Below are positions 16,245-25,918 of a stretch of 32,609 nt of DNA, piece by piece. The stretch comes from Bacteroidales bacterium (GTDB lineage Bacteria > Bacteroidota > Bacteroidia > Bacteroidales > UBA932): assembly GCA_024401975.1 (NCBI GenBank), contig JAKSKB010000014.1, positions 1 to 32,609 of the forward strand, in the 5' to 3' direction. Numbering within the stretch: position 1 is the stretch's first letter; each line of letters starts with the position of its first letter. A program made the translations under genes and the position numbers. Below the pieces are notes generated by a model. It was not told the DNA's origin. It made no database searches and saw nothing but the letters and a program-made list of their open reading frames with translations.

Positions 16245-18216
16245 GAAACCAAGAAAGCCCGCAGGCAGGAAAAATGACAATAAAGTCCTGAGAATCAATT
16301 TCTCATGGATTTACATCATCATCATCGGTTTCATCATCTGGATGATATTCAACCGAGGGGCAGCCAATCCGCAGAAAATCGAATGGGCCGAGGTACAGAC
16401 AATGTTCCAGTCCGGTGACATCAAGGAAATACGTTTTGTGCGCAATGATTTCAAGGGTACCATCACAATACGGCCGGAATGTCTGGACAAATACAAGGAC
16501 AAGTTCGGCGGAGAGGTTCCCGCACGTTCGCCTCACTTCATCTTCCTCGTATCTACGGCATTCGATGCTGAAGATGAGTTTACGTCTCTGAACGCCTCGC
16601 TGTCCGAAGAAGACAGGGTGAAAATAGTAATGGAGAATGATTCCAAGGTATGGGGGCACATCCTCGAGTGGATTTTCTTTCCGCTTCTCCTTATCTTGAT
16701 GTGGGTGTGGATGTTTCGTGGTTTCCGCAACGGTAATATGAGTGGTGGAGGGGGAGGGGGGATGAACCCGTTCAACGTGGGGAAGGCAAGCGGTAAGCTT
16801 ACTGACAAAAACAAGGTAAAGGTGACTTTCAAGGATGTGGCGGGAATGTACGGAGCGAAAGAAGAAGTGGTGGAAATCGTGGATTTCCTCAAGAATCCGT
16901 CCAAATACACGGCACTCGGAGGAAAAATTCCTAAAGGTGCGCTTCTCGTGGGCCCTCCGGGAACTGGAAAGACTCTTCTGGCAAAAGCTGTGGCAGGCGA
17001 AGCGGACGTTCCTTTCTTCAGTATAAGCGGTTCCGACTTCGTGGAAGTGTTCGTGGGCGTGGGGGCAAGTCGCGTGCGTGACCTTTTCGCCCAGGCCAAG
17101 GAAAAGGCTCCGTGTATAGTGTTTATTGACGAAATAGATGCCGTGGGACGTGCCAGAGGCCGTAACGTGGGATTCTCGTCCAATGACGAAAGAGAGAACA
17201 CTCTCAATCAGCTTCTCACTGAAATGGATGGTTTCGGTACCAATTCGGGCGTAATAGTTCTGGCCGCCACCAACCGCGCCGACATTCTGGACAAGGCACT
17301 TATGAGAGCCGGACGTTTCGACCGCCAGATTCACGTGGAACTTCCCGAACTGAAAGAGAGGGAGGAAATATTCAAGGTACATATGAACGGACTGAAAGTG
17401 GAGAAGGATTTTGACCTTGATTTCATGGCTAAACATACGGCGGGATTTTCCGGAGCGGATATAGCCAACGTCTGCAACGAAGCGGCGCTGACTGCCGCGA
17501 GAAAGGACAAGAAATGCATCGACAAGCAGGATTTTCTTGATGCGGTAGATAGAATAATAGGCGGTCTGGAGCGTAAGAGTGCCATAATAACGCAGAAGGA
17601 AAAGGAATCGATAGCTCATCACGAAGCGGGACATGCCGTAGTGAGCTGGCTTCTCCCTTATGCCAATCCTCTTTTCAAGGTGACTCTTGTGCCCCGTGGA
17701 AACGCATTGGGAGCTGCCTGGTATCTTCCTGAGGAACGCAAACTGTGGATGAAATCCCAGATGATTGACGAGATGTCTTCGCTTATCGGTGGACGTGTGG
17801 CTGAAGAAATAGTGAACGGGGAACCTTCCACAGGGGCGCAGAACGACCTCGAACGCCTGACTTCCATGGCTTACGCTATGGTTCAGTACTACGGGATGAG
17901 TGACAAGGTTGGACTTCTGTCATTCTATGACTCTACGGGAGCGCGTGGATATGACCTCACCAAGCCATACAGCGACAAGACTGCGGAACTTATGGACGAA
18001 GAGGTGAAAAGACTGGTGAAGGAGATTCACGACAGGACTTACCATATTCTTGTTGAGCACAAGGAAGGCTTCCTGAAAGTCGCTGCCCTGCTTTTGCGCA
18101 ATGAAGTGATTTTCGCCGAGGACGTAGAGAAGATACTTGGGCCGAAAGTCAAGCCGGCCTCAGATGCGGAAAACGTTGCAATTGATGAAGAAAAGGATGA
18201 AAAAACTTCTGATTAG
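16234..18216 (+). CDS. ftsH: ATP-dependent zinc metalloprotease FtsH
   Basis: A membrane-anchored AAA+ protease that removes misfolded membrane proteins and regulators. TM1 lies at about 23-39 and TM2 at about 144-162, with a periplasmic domain between them and a Gly-rich linker after ([11 protein letters not shown]). The AAA domain has Walker A GPPGTGKT (240-247), [12 protein letters not shown] and the second region of homology [20 protein letters not shown]. The protease domain has HEAGH at 463-467 and the third zinc ligand in the [10 protein letters not shown] region. The length of 660 residues is normal. It overlaps rsfS at the front and cdsA at the back. Confidence 0.98.
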   Translation: MANKKPRKPAGRKNDNKVLRINFSWIYIIIIGFIIWMIFNRGAANPQKIEWAEVQTMFQSGDIKEIRFVRNDFKGTITIRPECLDKYKDKFGGEVPARSPHFIFLVSTAFDAEDEFTSLNASLSEEDRVKIVMENDSKVWGHILEWIFFPLLLILMWVWMFRGFRNGNMSGGGGGGMNPFNVGKASGKLTDKNKVKVTFKDVAGMYGAKEEVVEIVDFLKNPSKYTALGGKIPKGALLVGPPGTGKTLLAKAVAGEADVPFFSISGSDFVEVFVGVGASRVRDLFAQAKEKAPCIVFIDEIDAVGRARGRNVGFSSNDERENTLNQLLTEMDGFGTNSGVIVLAATNRADILDKALMRAGRFDRQIHVELPELKEREEIFKVHMNGLKVEKDFDLDFMAKHTAGFSGADIANVCNEAALTAARKDKKCIDKQDFLDAVDRIIGGLERKSAIITQKEKESIAHHEAGHAVVSWLLPYANPLFKVTLVPRGNALGAAWYLPEERKLWMKSQMIDEMSSLIGGRVAEEIVNGEPSTGAQNDLERLTSMAYAMVQYYGMSDKVGLLSFYDSTGARGYDLTKPYSDKTAELMDEEVKRLVKEIHDRTYHILVEHKEGFLKVAALLLRNEVIFAEDVEKILGPKVKPASDAENVAIDEEKDEKTSD

Positions 18217-19024
18217 GACTCTCGCAGCCGCTGTATTCGCGTTTCTTACCTTCTTCTGTCTGCTTTCCGGCAAATATTTCTTCGCCGCATATATGTTGTT
18301 CATTATGTGCGGGATGATGCTTGAATTTCTTCGTATTGCGGATGCGGACAGACACCGGGCGGTTACGGCGCTGTGCCTTGCCACTGCCGTTGTCTTCTTT
18401 GCGGCACTGTTTGCGATCTATGCGTTTGACTTGCCGGCAGCACTCGCCGGAATCACCGTCTTTCCTCTCATATTGCTTATGTCCAGTTCGATTTTCCTGA
18501 AGGACAAAGAGGATTTTAAGACATATCCGGTGTACCTGACAGCCCTTCTTTATCTGGCCGTTCCGGTATCGCTTTCGAATGTTCTGGTGCTGGGCGGCGG
18601 TGAATTCAGAGGGGCGCTTCTCCTGTGCTTCTTCATAATAGTATGGTGTACCGATGTGGGCGCATATCTTACCGGTATGGCACTCGGTCAGAAATACGGA
18701 GGTAAACTCTGTCCTGAAATATCGCCCAAGAAGTCCTGGATAGGTTTCTGGGGGAGTATCTTCTTTGCCGGATTTGGCGCTTTCCTGCTTAATCGCTTCG
18801 GAATGTGGGACGTGCCTGCCCTGCAGAGCATCGTCATCGGTATCATTATGGCCGTGGCCGGTACGGCGGGTGATCTTTTCGAGTCTATGTGGAAGAGACG
18901 CGGAGGGGTGAAGGATTCAGGCAACCTCATTCCCGGGCACGGAGGCCTTCTTGACCGTTTTGACAGTTCCCTTTTTGCAATACCTGCCGGGACGGCGAGC
19001 CTCGCGATAATCAATCTGCTTTGA
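18197..19024 (+). CDS. cdsA: phosphatidate cytidylyltransferase CdsA
   Basis: Makes CDP-diacylglycerol, the precursor of membrane phospholipids, at the inner membrane. The protein is mostly hydrophobic with about seven or eight membrane helices. The family signature is clear: EISPKKSWIGFWGS, then AGTAGDLFESMWKRRGGVKD and SGNLIPGHGGLLDRFDS near the C-terminus. I chose the ATG at 18197 ([12 protein letters not shown]), next to a purine-rich stretch; ATG at 18185 is an alternative. The still longer open frame from 18137 reads through ftsH and is unlikely. The start overlaps the end of ftsH by about 20 bases, and psd follows after four bases. Confidence 0.93.
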   Translation: MKKLLIRTLAAAVFAFLTFFCLLSGKYFFAAYMLFIMCGMMLEFLRIADADRHRAVTALCLATAVVFFAALFAIYAFDLPAALAGITVFPLILLMSSSIFLKDKEDFKTYPVYLTALLYLAVPVSLSNVLVLGGGEFRGALLLCFFIIVWCTDVGAYLTGMALGQKYGGKLCPEISPKKSWIGFWGSIFFAGFGAFLLNRFGMWDVPALQSIVIGIIMAVAGTAGDLFESMWKRRGGVKDSGNLIPGHGGLLDRFDSSLFAIPAGTASLAIINLL

Positions 19025-19028
19025 AATT

Positions 19029-19682
19029 ATGAAAATAGACAAGAACTCACGTGGCACAATAGCGCTGGTTTACCTGATTTCGGGACTTGTGGCGCTGACC
19101 GTATTCCACTTCTGCTCCAAATGGTGGGTCCTTGCCCCCGTTTCGCTGTTACTTTTGGCTTTCTGCATATGGCAGACGCTGTTTTTCAGAGTGCCTGTCA
19201 GACAGAAACTGGGGGATGGAGTGACGGTCACTTCCGTGGCGGACGGCAAGGTGGTCATCATCGAAAAAGTGTTTGAAAAAGAATACCTGATGAGAGATTG
19301 CATACAGGTGTCAGTCTATATGGACTTCTGGGACGTGCATGCCAATTTCTGGCCGGTTACGGGACATATCACATATTTCAGGTATAATCCCGGAAAACAT
19401 CTGCTTGCGTTTCTTCCCAAGGCATCGGAAGACAACGAACACACGTGCACCAATATGCGCACAGAAAACGGCAAGGATATATTTTTCAAGCAATTGGCAG
19501 GAACTTTCGCGCGCAGAATCGTATCTTATTCCAAGGTGGGTTCGATGGAAAATGCAGGGGAGCAATGTGGCATCATCAAGTTCGGTTCGAGGATAGATAT
19601 GTTCTTGCCTCTGGATGCAAAACTGGAGATTGAATTAGGGCAGCAGGTAAGAGCCTGTGAAACGGTAATCGCCCGAATCTAA
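19029..19682 (+). CDS. psd: phosphatidylserine decarboxylase (short, archaeal-type)
   Basis: Converts phosphatidylserine to phosphatidylethanolamine; the proenzyme cuts itself to form a pyruvoyl group. Two hydrophobic stretches (11-28 and 32-50) anchor it. The conserved block is DFWDVHANFWPVTGHI (99-114) with the catalytic Asp and His, followed by LPKASEDNEHT and the cleavage site KFGSRID, where Ser187 would become the pyruvoyl residue. The length of 217 residues fits the short PSD-A class. It is the last gene of the rsfS run and lies directly behind cdsA, whose product feeds the same pathway; no pssA is visible in the window. Confidence 0.92.
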   Translation: MKIDKNSRGTIALVYLISGLVALTVFHFCSKWWVLAPVSLLLLAFCIWQTLFFRVPVRQKLGDGVTVTSVADGKVVIIEKVFEKEYLMRDCIQVSVYMDFWDVHANFWPVTGHITYFRYNPGKHLLAFLPKASEDNEHTCTNMRTENGKDIFFKQLAGTFARRIVSYSKVGSMENAGEQCGIIKFGSRIDMFLPLDAKLEIELGQQVRACETVIARI

Positions 19683-19713
19683 AGTCAGGGTGACGGCAGG
19701 GGAGCGGACACAA

Positions 19714-21018
19714 TCAGGCTTCGCTCTTTTCTATCAGTTCGAGCAATCTGTCTATGGCTTCTTCTTCGGGTATATGTCTGAGGAGCGGTTTTGATTTCCT
19801 GTAAATCGTGACTTTTCCGCCACCTTCACCCACGTATCCCCAGTCTGCGTCAGCCATCTCACCGGGGCCGTTTACCACGCACCCCATCACAGCTATGACC
19901 ATACCTTTCAGGTGAGAAGTGCGTTTCTTGACGGTTTCCAATGCCTTGTGAAGATCGTACATCGTGCGGCCGCATCCGGGACAGGCGATGTACTCGGGCT
20001 TATAGAAACGTCTGCGGCAGGCCTGCATCAGTTCGTCCTCAAGATAAGAGTCATAGTTTTCCCCGAAAGGGGAGTGCAGGCGCACACTGTCAATTTCCTT
20101 GTCCAGAAGCCTCTTTCCGAAATCGCAGGAAAAATCCAGCAGAAGCCTTTCTTTGTCTGGACTGTCGTAAAACGCTTCCACCTCCCTGCCGGTGATGCGT
20201 ATGCGTTTCATAGTCGACTTCAATTCTCCCGAATAGCGCGAAGCAAGATACTTTCCGATGGAAATTTCATTGACCGGGTCTTCAGTGAGTGACACTCTCA
20301 GGGTATCTCCGATGCCTTCGGAAAGGAGTGTCGAGATACCGACGCAGGACTTTATCCTTCCAGAGTCACCGTTTCCCGCTTCCGTCACGCCGAGATGGAA
20401 AGGGAAGTCATATCCCTTTTCTGCCATTTTTTCTGCCAGAATCCTGTATGCTTCCGTCATTACTATGGTATTGCTTGCCTTGAGCGAAAGCACTACGGAA
20501 GGGAAAGCATTCTCCACACACATATCCAGCCATTCTATGGCGGCCATCGCCATCGCTTGGGGAGTATTGCCGTACTTTTCTGTGATGAAACGTCCGAGCG
20601 AGCCATGGTTGAGCCCTATCCGTATAGGCTTGCCGAAGACTTTGCACTTTTCTATAAGTTCCTTGAATCTTTCACGGGCTTTGTCGTGGTCGGGGTGGAA
20701 ATTGCCCGGATTGATTCTGATTTTGTCCACATAAGGCACTACCGCCAGCGCGGTTTCGGATGAAAAGTGTATGTCGGCGACAAGAGGTATCGTTATACCG
20801 TCCCTGAGAAGTTCTTCCTTTATCCGCCGTACGGCCTGTACCTCCGGCATCCCCGGCACTGTCACTCGTATTATGTCCACCCCGGCCTGAGCCATCTCCC
20901 TGCACTGTGCAAGGGTGGCTTCCACGTCAGCGGTGTGGGTGTCGCACATTGTCTGTACGGCGATGGGATTGCCGCCGCCAATGATTGTGTTTCCCACCTT
21001 GACCTCTCTGCTCATCAT
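19714..21018 (-). CDS. ispG: 4-hydroxy-3-methylbut-2-enyl diphosphate synthase IspG, short insertion form
   Basis: An iron-sulfur enzyme of the MEP isoprenoid pathway that reduces MEcPP to HMBPP. The TIM barrel (1-250) has VQTMCDTHTADVEAT, PLVADIHF, KIRINPGNF and GLNHGSLG; the reductase domain has the cluster ligands Cys346 and Cys349 (ACPGCGRT) and Cys380 (MGCVVNGPGE, with Glu387). Between the two domains lie about 90 residues (251-340). E. coli (372 residues) has a far shorter link, while plant, chlamydial and most Bacteroidetes enzymes carry an extra domain of roughly 250 residues and total about 600. At 434 residues this one is intermediate, but no catalytic residue is lost. Its ATG overlaps the stop of the barrel-protein gene (ATGA). 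Confidence 0.96.
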   Translation of the reverse strand: MMSREVKVGNTIIGGGNPIAVQTMCDTHTADVEATLAQCREMAQAGVDIIRVTVPGMPEVQAVRRIKEELLRDGITIPLVADIHFSSETALAVVPYVDKIRINPGNFHPDHDKARERFKELIEKCKVFGKPIRIGLNHGSLGRFITEKYGNTPQAMAMAAIEWLDMCVENAFPSVVLSLKASNTIVMTEAYRILAEKMAEKGYDFPFHLGVTEAGNGDSGRIKSCVGISTLLSEGIGDTLRVSLTEDPVNEISIGKYLASRYSGELKSTMKRIRITGREVEAFYDSPDKERLLLDFSCDFGKRLLDKEIDSVRLHSPFGENYDSYLEDELMQACRRRFYKPEYIACPGCGRTMYDLHKALETVKKRTSHLKGMVIAVMGCVVNGPGEMADADWGYVGEGGGKVTIYRKSKPLLRHIPEEEAIDRLLELIEKSEA

Positions 21019-21878
21019 TGATTTTCAACAGATTTCTTTTCTTCAATCCTTCTCTTTGCCTCGGCCTTGAGGACAGAGGTGCCGCGCCCGGTCCTCTTGG
21101 TGAGGTGGAACCGGATGCCGGCACTGAGCATAAAATCCCAGGGATAGGCATAGAACCAGGTCTGCTTCACGGGGTCCATATAAGAGTCGGGGGTGAAGAA
21201 TTCAGACATGGAGAAACGTGTCCGTAGATTGACGTGCAACTCTATGGGGGCAAATACGAGTCCCGCTCCCACTCCGCCGCTCAAGCCGTAATCGAAACGT
21301 CTGTCTTCCGGAGCGAAATTGTCACGATAACTGACGGCCAATTCGGGAGCGTATGTGTTGGAACGGTGTATAGACAGCCTGTATCCTCCGTATGGCCCGA
21401 GATTTACCATGAATTTCACGTGAGGGGCATCGAAGTGGATGACTGCCCACGCAGGCACTTCCACGATGTCGTATACGGCCTTGTTGGCGTTGTATATGGT
21501 ATATCCGCTCTTTTCGGTGAAGCAATAGCCCTGTTTGCTGTAGAAGATACCCAATTCGTATCCGAAATAAGGATGCCGTCCGTACATCTTCTGGTAGTGG
21601 GTGAAAGTCACTCCCGTATAAACGGGGGTGAAGGTCATCGTCCGGTCATAGTTGGGGGTGAAGCGCCCGTTTATCATAGACACGCCATACTCGAATCCTA
21701 TCATCGAATAGTCGTTGATGACAAACTTCTTCTTGATGTTCACCGTGTCCAGATATTCGTCAGTGTAAAAAGTGAGACCGCCGAGAGAGTCGGTCGGCGC
21801 ACCATTCTGCGCGAAAATGGGATTCGTGCAGAACAAAGCCAGTACTAAGACTGTCAGGGCAGTTTCAATCAGTCTCAT
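21015..21878 (-). CDS. outer-membrane beta-barrel protein (porin-like/PorT-like), 287 residues
   Basis: A signal peptide (MRLIETALTVLVLALFCTNPIFA, cut before QNGAP) is followed by about 230 residues of alternating strands with many Tyr, Phe and Gly residues (SMIGFEYGVSMINGRF, PYFGYELGIFYSKQGY, VKFMVNLGPYGGYRLSIH, LSGGVGAGLVFA), ending in WDFMLSAGIRFHL and a basic tail of about 30 residues. This fits an eight- to ten-strand outer-membrane barrel of the PorT/OmpA-like type common in this phylum. PorT itself belongs to the type IX secretion system, but I cannot assign it firmly. The charged tail after the barrel is unusual. It overlaps the lipoprotein gene by 14 bases and ispG by four. Confidence 0.8.
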   Translation of the reverse strand: MRLIETALTVLVLALFCTNPIFAQNGAPTDSLGGLTFYTDEYLDTVNIKKKFVINDYSMIGFEYGVSMINGRFTPNYDRTMTFTPVYTGVTFTHYQKMYGRHPYFGYELGIFYSKQGYCFTEKSGYTIYNANKAVYDIVEVPAWAVIHFDAPHVKFMVNLGPYGGYRLSIHRSNTYAPELAVSYRDNFAPEDRRFDYGLSGGVGAGLVFAPIELHVNLRTRFSMSEFFTPDSYMDPVKQTWFYAYPWDFMLSAGIRFHLTKRTGRGTSVLKAEAKRRIEEKKSVENQ

Positions 21879-23688
21879 CTTTTCCGAACATTTTACAAAG
21901 GTCTATGTCCTGAGTCAATTCGGCTCCCGCGGGAATCAGATATTCGGACTTGCCGTCGCCCATTTTGTAGAAGAGCACCTTTTCAGGAAGGATGTTTTTC
22001 AAGACATTGCCCGCATCCACTATGAAGTTGCGATTGGAATCTTCTATGAAGCGTATGTAGTATGTATCCTTCGAGACATAGGGGAACACTATGGTAGTGT
22101 CACAATCTATCATATGACTTCTGATGCTCTTTGTCTTGCTCTTGTCCATAAGGTCGACCATATACTGGTTCTTTACTCCTGAAAGATTGAGTGTGAGGGT
22201 GCTGAGCTTTTCGTCATTGGGCAGTTTGACCTTCACTTCCGTACTGTCGTTCCCGAAACCGTTTATGTTTCTGAATGTGTTTTCCTTGATTTTAAGGATG
22301 TACTCATACCCCGGCATATATTTTCCGACAAGCTGGATGCAGTAGGACTTGAGGTCAAGCGAATCCCGTTCGAAAGTGAATCCGACAGTCTCCACCTTCT
22401 GCCTGGGATTGATGGATTTCATCGAAATGCCTCCGGTATCTATGTTTACGACAGGCTCTCCGAAATTCAGTCTCAGACCGATTTGCTCCATTGTTTTGGG
22501 GTCGGCATCGAGCTTGAACGTACAGATGGTGTCCTCGTGCTTCAGGTTGCTCTTGGAAATGTAACGTTTGCGTCCGCGCGGATGAGGATTCACCAGTTTG
22601 ACTTCTTCCGTGAAAGGAGTCGGGACACCGAGTGAGTCAGGTTTCAGATAATTCACGAACAGATGAAAGGTGTCCGGCATTGTGTGCTTGTCATTGACCC
22701 AGAGTTCCAGACTGTCTCGTTCACGGTTGATCTGCGTGATTATCCTGTCTGCCGGGAATTCTCTCATCCAGAGCGTGTCGATATGCGCGTTCTGCGCCAT
22801 GAAAGAGACGAAGCAGGCCCTGTCCGAGGTGCGCCCGCTGTTTTTTACATACTGGACAGAAGGTTTTTCCTTGAAAAGATTCAATTCATACTGGGGCTTC
22901 CGCGCAAGGCATCTGACAGTATCCTTCATATCGAAGTTGCGGATTTCAGGCAGTGTCTCATCTACGACGAGACTCGGTCTGATGAGACTGTCGATAAAGG
23001 CTATTTTTTCATTGTCAGGGTCGTAGAGTCCATTGTTATTGTCGTCAGTCAGTGCAAATATTCTGTACAGCGTATCCTTTATGTTCCTGATTCGGAAAAA
23101 TCCCCAATCATCGCTTTTGGCCGAAGCGGCGGGTCTGCTGAGGAAAATGGCGGAATCGGACAGGTCTGTGTACAGCATTGCTGTGGCCCCTTTGACGGGA
23201 GCGAGTGTCTGGTTGTCCTGAATGATGCCTGTTATGAAGAAGGAATCAACCTGTTGCCCGGTAGAGAACACGTAGGTGTATCCTGGAAATATGTTGGACT
23301 CGTGATTGTCTGCAATCGCGCCGTTCAGGCTCAAGGTATAGGTTGTGTTGAATAGCAGAGTGTCTTCGAAAGTGACGTACAGGCTCTTTTCATTGATACG
23401 TGTTTTGGGACGCTTGCTCAATGGCGGTGAAAGATATATGTTCTGTGCCTCCTTGATGGAGAAATATTCGTCGAAGCGGAAGTAGAATTCCTGACCGCTT
23501 ACAGGTACTCCGACCGCTTTCGGTTGGGGATAGACGGCTAGCAATACGGGAGGAATACTGTCTTTCGGGCCGCCGGTCGGTCTCTGCGTAGTGTTGGCGC
23601 AGGAATGTGAGAAGAATGATCCGACAAGCATAAATGCCATCGGGATTGCGGGATAATATCTTTTCAACAGCTCTTTAATCAGTAACAT
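21865..23688 (-). CDS. lipoprotein with N-terminal Ig-like domain (Bacteroidetes conserved family)
   Basis: A lipoprotein-type signal (AFMLVGSFFSHSC, Cys30 as lipidation site) is followed by TQRPTGGPKDSIPPVLLAVY, the hallmark of a conserved Bacteroidetes family with a SbsA-like Ig fold (about 45-145: GVPVSGQEFYFRFDEYF ... TLSLNGAIADN). A carboxypeptidase-regulatory-like fold seems to follow (DSFFITGIIQDNQTLAPVKG, with DDNNNGLYDPDN). The rest is beta-rich and ends with a calcium-like loop region (FIEDSNRNFIVDAGN). The function is unknown; the family is usually encoded in conserved housekeeping neighbourhoods and probably sits at the outer membrane. It begins 25 bases after the rsh stop and overlaps the barrel-protein gene. 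Confidence 0.85.
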   Translation of the reverse strand: MLLIKELLKRYYPAIPMAFMLVGSFFSHSCANTTQRPTGGPKDSIPPVLLAVYPQPKAVGVPVSGQEFYFRFDEYFSIKEAQNIYLSPPLSKRPKTRINEKSLYVTFEDTLLFNTTYTLSLNGAIADNHESNIFPGYTYVFSTGQQVDSFFITGIIQDNQTLAPVKGATAMLYTDLSDSAIFLSRPAASAKSDDWGFFRIRNIKDTLYRIFALTDDNNNGLYDPDNEKIAFIDSLIRPSLVVDETLPEIRNFDMKDTVRCLARKPQYELNLFKEKPSVQYVKNSGRTSDRACFVSFMAQNAHIDTLWMREFPADRIITQINRERDSLELWVNDKHTMPDTFHLFVNYLKPDSLGVPTPFTEEVKLVNPHPRGRKRYISKSNLKHEDTICTFKLDADPKTMEQIGLRLNFGEPVVNIDTGGISMKSINPRQKVETVGFTFERDSLDLKSYCIQLVGKYMPGYEYILKIKENTFRNINGFGNDSTEVKVKLPNDEKLSTLTLNLSGVKNQYMVDLMDKSKTKSIRSHMIDCDTTIVFPYVSKDTYYIRFIEDSNRNFIVDAGNVLKNILPEKVLFYKMGDGKSEYLIPAGAELTQDIDLCKMFGKDETD

Positions 23689-23713
23689 TCCTGTATCCGT
23701 TCCAAAAATTCCG

Positions 23714-25918
23714 TCAAATGTCTGTACGTATCACGTTCTGTATGCCCTCTACGCCGCTGAGCAGGGCAATCAGTTTTTCGAGGCTCTTCTTGTCGTGGAC
23801 CATCATTTCTATGTATCCTTCGAATATGCCCTCGGAGGAACCCAGCTGTATCTTTCTCATATTGATGTCCATCGTGGTGGATATATGCTGCGATATGTCG
23901 CTCAGCAATCCTATGCGGTCAAGTCCCTGAAGGGAGATGCGGACGGGGAAAGCGTTGTTTTCCGAACCTCCTTTCCATTGCGGCGTCACCACTCTGTCTC
24001 CGTGTTTGGAGGCTATGCCCTGCGCAATCTTGCAGGATTTTTTATGTATGGTTATAGTCCCGTCAGGAGCTTCGAAACCGATTACCGGGTCTCCCGGGAT
24101 GGGGCAGCAGCAGGAGGCGATGATGTACTTTCTTCCCTCGGGATCGCGTCCGTGCATCACGTACTTGTCCAGAATCGCGGATGAAGATTTCTGCTTGTCC
24201 CACAGGATGGCCTTGATGGAGTCGTTCTTCACAAGTCCGAGCGCAAGGCGGAAATAAAGTTCGTCCACGTAGGAGAGATTGGTTTCGAGCAGGAGCTTCT
24301 TGATAGTGTCGTTGGTCAGTTTCTGCCCCATATCATTGAGAACGTTACGCAGTATGCGCCCGCCTTCCATCACCAGTTCTTCCGATTGGGCTCGGAAATA
24401 GTCCGTCACGAGATTGATTGCTCTCCTGCTGGTCAGGAAAAGAAGCCAGTCTTTCTGCGGAGAACCACTTTCCGCAGTGATGATTTCGACCTGATCTCCG
24501 GACTTGAGGACCTGCGAAAGAGGTACCAGTTTCTTGTTGACCTTGGCTGCAATGGCTTTGTGTCCTATGTCGGAGTGAATCTGATATGCGAAATCCAGAG
24601 CCGTACAACCCTTTGCCAATGTGCGCTGGTCTCCTTTCGGGGTGAATACCACAATCTCGGCGCTGGTCAGATCATTGTGGATGATGTCAAGAAGTTCGAC
24701 GGCGTTGATTCTGTCCTTCTGTACGAGTATCTCCTTCACCTGAGCGAGCCACTTGTCCATCTCGCTGTCGGTTTCGGAAATGTATCCCTCCTGTTTGTAT
24801 GCCCAGTGTGCGGCAATGCCCTTCTCCGCTATGTCGTCCATACGACGCGAACGTATCTGCACTTCCACCCATATTCCGGCATCACTCATCAGCGTGCAAT
24901 GGAGCGCTTCATAGCCGTTGCTCTTGGGATGTTTCACCCAGTCGCGCATTCTGTTCGGTTCGAAACGGTAGAGCCCGGATATGATGGAGAATATGTGATA
25001 GCACTGATCGCGCTCCGTCTCGTTCCCGTTGATGCCGCCGTTGAAGATTATGCGCAGGGCATACAGGTCATACACTTCTTCGAACGGGATGTTCTTGTTG
25101 CGCATCTTCCGCCATATGGAATACGGGGTCTTTATGCGTTTCTTGATTTCGAAATCGAAACCGGCCTTCGACAATGCCTCCCTTATAGGTTCGATGAAGT
25201 CATCTATCGCTTTTCCGTTCAGGTCTATGCTGGAATTGATGCGCTGAACTATGGTATTGTAGGTCTCCGGTTCCCTGTAGCGGAGCCAGATGTTTTCCAG
25301 CTCCGATTTTACTTCATACAGTCCCAGCCGATGGGCCAGGGGTATGAATATGAACATCGTCTCCGACAGTATCTTGTCCCTCTTGTACTCCGGCATATAC
25401 TCGATGGTGCGGCAATTGTGGAGTCTGTCGGCGAGCTTTATCAGGACAACCCGTACATCGTCGTTGAGAGTGAGAAGTATGCGCTTGAAATTCTCGGCCT
25501 GAAGACTTTCCGTGTACACCTCGTGTCCGTGACTCTTGTCCTCGTTGTCCAATACGGTCTTTATCTTGGTGAGTCCGTCCACAAGGCTCGCTATTTTTGC
25601 GCCGAAGAGGTTCTTTATATCATCCGTGGAATAGTCCGTGTCTTCCACGACATCGTGAAGCAGTGCGGCAACTATGGACTTGTACCCCAGACCTATCTGT
25701 TCAATCACTATCTTTGCCACCGCTATGGGATGTATGATGTACGGTTCGCCCGAACGTCTTCTTACGTTCTTGTGTGCTTCACACGCGAAATCAAGGGCCT
25801 TCCGCACCGTCTCGAACTCCTTTCCGTTCGCGCAGCGCTTTTTTGCCAGAGCGAGCAGGGATTCACGCTCCCGGAGTATTACCTCGTGGTCTTCTTTTAT
25901 GAATTCAGAAAAACTCAT
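23714..25918 (-). CDS. rsh: bifunctional (p)ppGpp synthetase/hydrolase (RelA/SpoT homologue)
   Basis: Makes and breaks the alarmone (p)ppGpp in the stringent response. In order: HD hydrolase domain (ALLHDVVEDTDY, about 85-96, and LIKLADRLHNCRTIEYM), synthetase domain (RMRNKNIPFEEVYDLYALRI ... SNGYEALHCTL), TGS domain (VFTPKGDQRTLAKGCTALDF), a zinc-finger-like region (IIASCCCPIPGDPVIGF), and a C-terminal ACT domain (RIGLLSDISQHISTTMDINM). At 734 residues it is full length, and both active sites look intact. The start overlaps the stop of the yihY-like gene (ATGA). Confidence 0.97.
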   Translation of the reverse strand: MSFSEFIKEDHEVILRERESLLALAKKRCANGKEFETVRKALDFACEAHKNVRRRSGEPYIIHPIAVAKIVIEQIGLGYKSIVAALLHDVVEDTDYSTDDIKNLFGAKIASLVDGLTKIKTVLDNEDKSHGHEVYTESLQAENFKRILLTLNDDVRVVLIKLADRLHNCRTIEYMPEYKRDKILSETMFIFIPLAHRLGLYEVKSELENIWLRYREPETYNTIVQRINSSIDLNGKAIDDFIEPIREALSKAGFDFEIKKRIKTPYSIWRKMRNKNIPFEEVYDLYALRIIFNGGINGNETERDQCYHIFSIISGLYRFEPNRMRDWVKHPKSNGYEALHCTLMSDAGIWVEVQIRSRRMDDIAEKGIAAHWAYKQEGYISETDSEMDKWLAQVKEILVQKDRINAVELLDIIHNDLTSAEIVVFTPKGDQRTLAKGCTALDFAYQIHSDIGHKAIAAKVNKKLVPLSQVLKSGDQVEIITAESGSPQKDWLLFLTSRRAINLVTDYFRAQSEELVMEGGRILRNVLNDMGQKLTNDTIKKLLLETNLSYVDELYFRLALGLVKNDSIKAILWDKQKSSSAILDKYVMHGRDPEGRKYIIASCCCPIPGDPVIGFEAPDGTITIHKKSCKIAQGIASKHGDRVVTPQWKGGSENNAFPVRISLQGLDRIGLLSDISQHISTTMDINMRKIQLGSSEGIFEGYIEMMVHDKKSLEKLIALLSGVEGIQNVIRTDI

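Noticed and set aside
16303-17634. Long minus-strand open frame (443 codons) opposite ftsH
   Set aside because: Antisense to the conserved ATPase domain of ftsH, with His/Phe/Tyr-rich composition typical of a mirror frame.
19714-21018. ispG as a truncated pseudogene
   Set aside because: All cluster ligands and barrel motifs are present in one frame, and the gene is coupled to its neighbour; only the variable insertion is short.
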